From contig JAPKZG010000081.1 in assembly GCA_026393895.1 (NCBI GenBank), forward strand, positions 1-48,872: a stretch of 48,872 nt of DNA. Reading direction: 5' to 3'. This DNA is from Candidatus Aminicenantota bacterium. GTDB taxonomy: Bacteria; Acidobacteriota; Aminicenantia; Aminicenantales; UBA4085. Under the pieces are notes generated by a model. That model saw only the letters and a program-made list of their open reading frames with translations, was not told the DNA's origin and ran no database searches. The position numbers were made by a program, and so were the translations under genes. Shown here one piece after another: positions 47,336 to 48,872 of the stretch (the stretch's first letter is position 1; each line of letters opens with the position of its first letter).

Positions 47336-48872
47336 TTACTTCAAGAGAACATTGATGAGGGCGATGATGACGACCAACCCTCCCAAACCCCAGGCCAGGT
47401 AGTTGGCGTAATGCCCGTTATGAGCTTTCCGTAAAATCCCGGTGAAAGCCGATCCAGCCGCGGTGACGCCCTTCTCGAAGAAGGCGTCAATCGGCCGGTC
47501 GATTCCTTTGAACAAAACCCAGGACAAGCCCCGAAGGAACTTGATACCTTGTTCGTAAAGGTCGAAGACCCGTTTCTCCGCCCAAGCGTACATCTGTTTG
47601 AAGAACGGGGCGTGATGGATGGGTTCGGAAGCCAGGTAGGCCTTGTTCCCGCCGCGCTTGAACCCGTAGACATGGAGGCCGAAGGCAATCAGCAGGCAGG
47701 CCAACGAGATACCGGCGATCGGGTTGAAAAGCGCCAGGGCGTGGGCGGTGAAATCGACGTGTTCGCCCGCCTCCGCGTGAGCGGCGACGACGGGCTGGAT
47801 GAACTGGGTGAGCGGAAGCTTGTTGAACACGCCGAAGGTGATGCATAGAAGGGCGAGGATGAGGATCGGGATCAGCATGGCCGCCGGGCTTTCCTTGACC
47901 TTGCCCGGGGCCCGCTCTTCCGACCGTTTGCCGAAAAACACGGAATGACCGGCTTTGAGGAACGAGGCGAAGGTGAAGATGGCCCCAACCCAGGCGGCGA
48001 TGGCGAAGATGATCGAGCCGGTTTCCACCGCGCCGTGAAAGACCATTTCCTTGGAGACGAAGCCGTTCAGCGGCCAGACGCCCGAAATCGCCAGGGCGCA
48101 GACCGTGAATCCTGCCGCCGTGACCGGCATTTCTTTGGCCAGGCCTCCCAGTTTGCGGAGATCGGTCGTTCCGGCCCGATGCTCGACCGAACCGGCGCTG
48201 AGGAAGAGGCCGCTCTTGTACATCGCATGATTGATCATATGGAAGATGCCGCCGGCGATGCCGATCGGGACGGCCGTGCCGATCCCCAGGATCATGTACC
48301 CGACCTGGCTCACGGCGTGATAGGACAACAGCCGCTTCAGATCCTTTTGGATGAGGGCCATCATGACGGCCAGGACGATCGTCGCGGCGCCGATGATCAT
48401 CAGGAGGATGGACAGGCCGCTTCCGGGCTCGAGGGTAAAGATGTCGAGACAGATTCGGACAAGCAGGTAGATGCCGAGAAGTTTTTCGAAGGCCGCGGGC
48501 ATGAAGGCCATGAAGGTCACGGGAGCGTCGATCGCGGCGTCCGGGATCCAGGTGTGGAAGGGCATGGCCCCGGCCTTGCCGATCGCCCCGATCATCATCA
48601 GGATGAAGGCCAGGGCGGCCGGACCTTCGGGTTTGAGCGAAACCTGGGAAATGGTCATCGTCTTGGCCAGAGACCAGACGATGCCGATGCCGAGGATCAT
48701 GGCGAAATCACAAAAGCCGCTGATGATGAAGGCCTTGGTCGCGGTCCGGTGGGCGTCCTTGCCGCCCAGCGAAATCAGGGCGTAGAGCGTGATGAGCAAC
48801 CCTTCCCAGAAAAAGACCAGGGGGACGAAATTGTCGGCCAGGACTGCCCCGAAGGCCAGGGCGGCGGAAAGA
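47336..48872 (-). CDS. Antiporter-like membrane subunit (NuoL/MrpA type), partial
   Basis: The frame stays open through the right edge, adding ALAFGAVLADNFVPLVFFWE ahead of the TTG at 48799, so the gene starts outside the window; 512 residues are visible. NuoL/MrpA marks: FFWEGLLITLYALISLG, MPFHTWIPDAAIDAPV, KRLLSYHAVSQVGYM and FHMINHAMYKSGLFLSAGSV. The C-terminal part (about 370-512) has a long, possibly amphipathic, charged stretch (FKQMYAWAEKRVFDLYEQG) and a final helix, like NuoL's lateral arm. Ion specificity cannot be told. Confidence 0.9.
   Translation of the reverse strand, partial: LSAALAFGAVLADNFVPLVFFWEGLLITLYALISLGGKDAHRTATKAFIISGFCDFAMILGIGIVWSLAKTMTISQVSLKPEGPAALAFILMMIGAIGKAGAMPFHTWIPDAAIDAPVTFMAFMPAAFEKLLGIYLLVRICLDIFTLEPGSGLSILLMIIGAATIVLAVMMALIQKDLKRLLSYHAVSQVGYMILGIGTAVPIGIAGGIFHMINHAMYKSGLFLSAGSVEHRAGTTDLRKLGGLAKEMPVTAAGFTVCALAISGVWPLNGFVSKEMVFHGAVETGSIIFAIAAWVGAIFTFASFLKAGHSVFFGKRSEERAPGKVKESPAAMLIPILILALLCITFGVFNKLPLTQFIQPVVAAHAEAGEHVDFTAHALALFNPIAGISLACLLIAFGLHVYGFKRGGNKAYLASEPIHHAPFFKQMYAWAEKRVFDLYEQGIKFLRGLSWVLFKGIDRPIDAFFEKGVTAAGSAFTGILRKAHNGHYANYLAWGLGGLVVIIALINVLLK

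Noticed and set aside
1..48872. CRISPR arrays, insertion sequences, prophage or integrase genes
   Set aside because: No regular repeat-spacer pattern, transposase or phage gene was seen. The tRNA-Gln has no attachment-site repeat or integrase near it.

Overview
This window reads as a chromosomal stretch of a diderm (two-membrane) bacterium with a GC-rich genome and sigma70-like promoters. Evidence for an outer membrane: heptose-LPS genes (waaF, gmhB), an Mla/MCE lipid transporter, two TolC-family outer-membrane factors and a LolB-like lipoprotein. A complex-I-like [NiFe]-hydrogenase points to an anaerobic or fermentative lifestyle. The gene mix (CarD, PIN-TRAM, FmdB, long bL25, ispE-tRNA-Gln-prs-rplY-pth order) would suit Acidobacteriota/Aminicenantota- or Desulfobacterota-like lineages; that placement is inference and was not tested. 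I see no phage, insertion sequence or CRISPR array.

Layout. 1-2745 (+): tail of an unknown gene, a very small Fis-type HTH protein, a CarD regulator with a promoter that may give a leaderless mRNA, a CNNM/CorC transporter and smpB. 2731-4217 (-): pdxA and an Hfq-like protein with a His-rich N-terminal extension, from a clear promoter. 4270-11049 (-): heavy-metal RND efflux operon (Cys/His-rich protein, outer-membrane factor, adaptor, pump, SGNH lipoprotein). 11050-11366: non-coding block of inverted repeats and degenerate direct repeats. 11367-17775 (-): ECF sigma factor, anti-sigma factor, Spy-like sensor, MacA-MacB-type exporter and TolC in one operon. A separate secreted-protein gene (18096-18521) carries the same ECF-type promoter, so the two appear to form a small regulon.

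18644-32039 (-): a very long head-to-tail housekeeping run starting from a good promoter at 32.1 kb: two small membrane proteins, LolB-like lipoprotein, ispE, tRNA-Gln (inside the ispE reading frame), prs, rplY, pth, rpsF-rpsR-rplI, dnaB, mlaE-mlaF-mlaD, radA, PIN-TRAM, ispD, ispF. Three MEP-pathway enzymes (IspD, IspE, IspF) are in this one run.

32169-36169 (+): fmdB, waaF, gmhB and the bifunctional (p)ppGpp enzyme rel, overlapping stop-to-start. 36175-37611: rpmB (-), a structured RNA best explained as 6S RNA (+), and folD (-). 37692-40365 (+): dnaA and dnaN with AT-rich intergenic DNA; this is the likely origin neighbourhood, but I found no good DnaA-box array. 40597-48872 (-): hydrogenase maturation protease and a complex-I-like group 4 [NiFe]-hydrogenase operon (NuoI, H, D, C, B, A, K, J, N/MrpD-like, L-like), which runs off the right edge. 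A strong terminator separates the protease gene from the structural genes.
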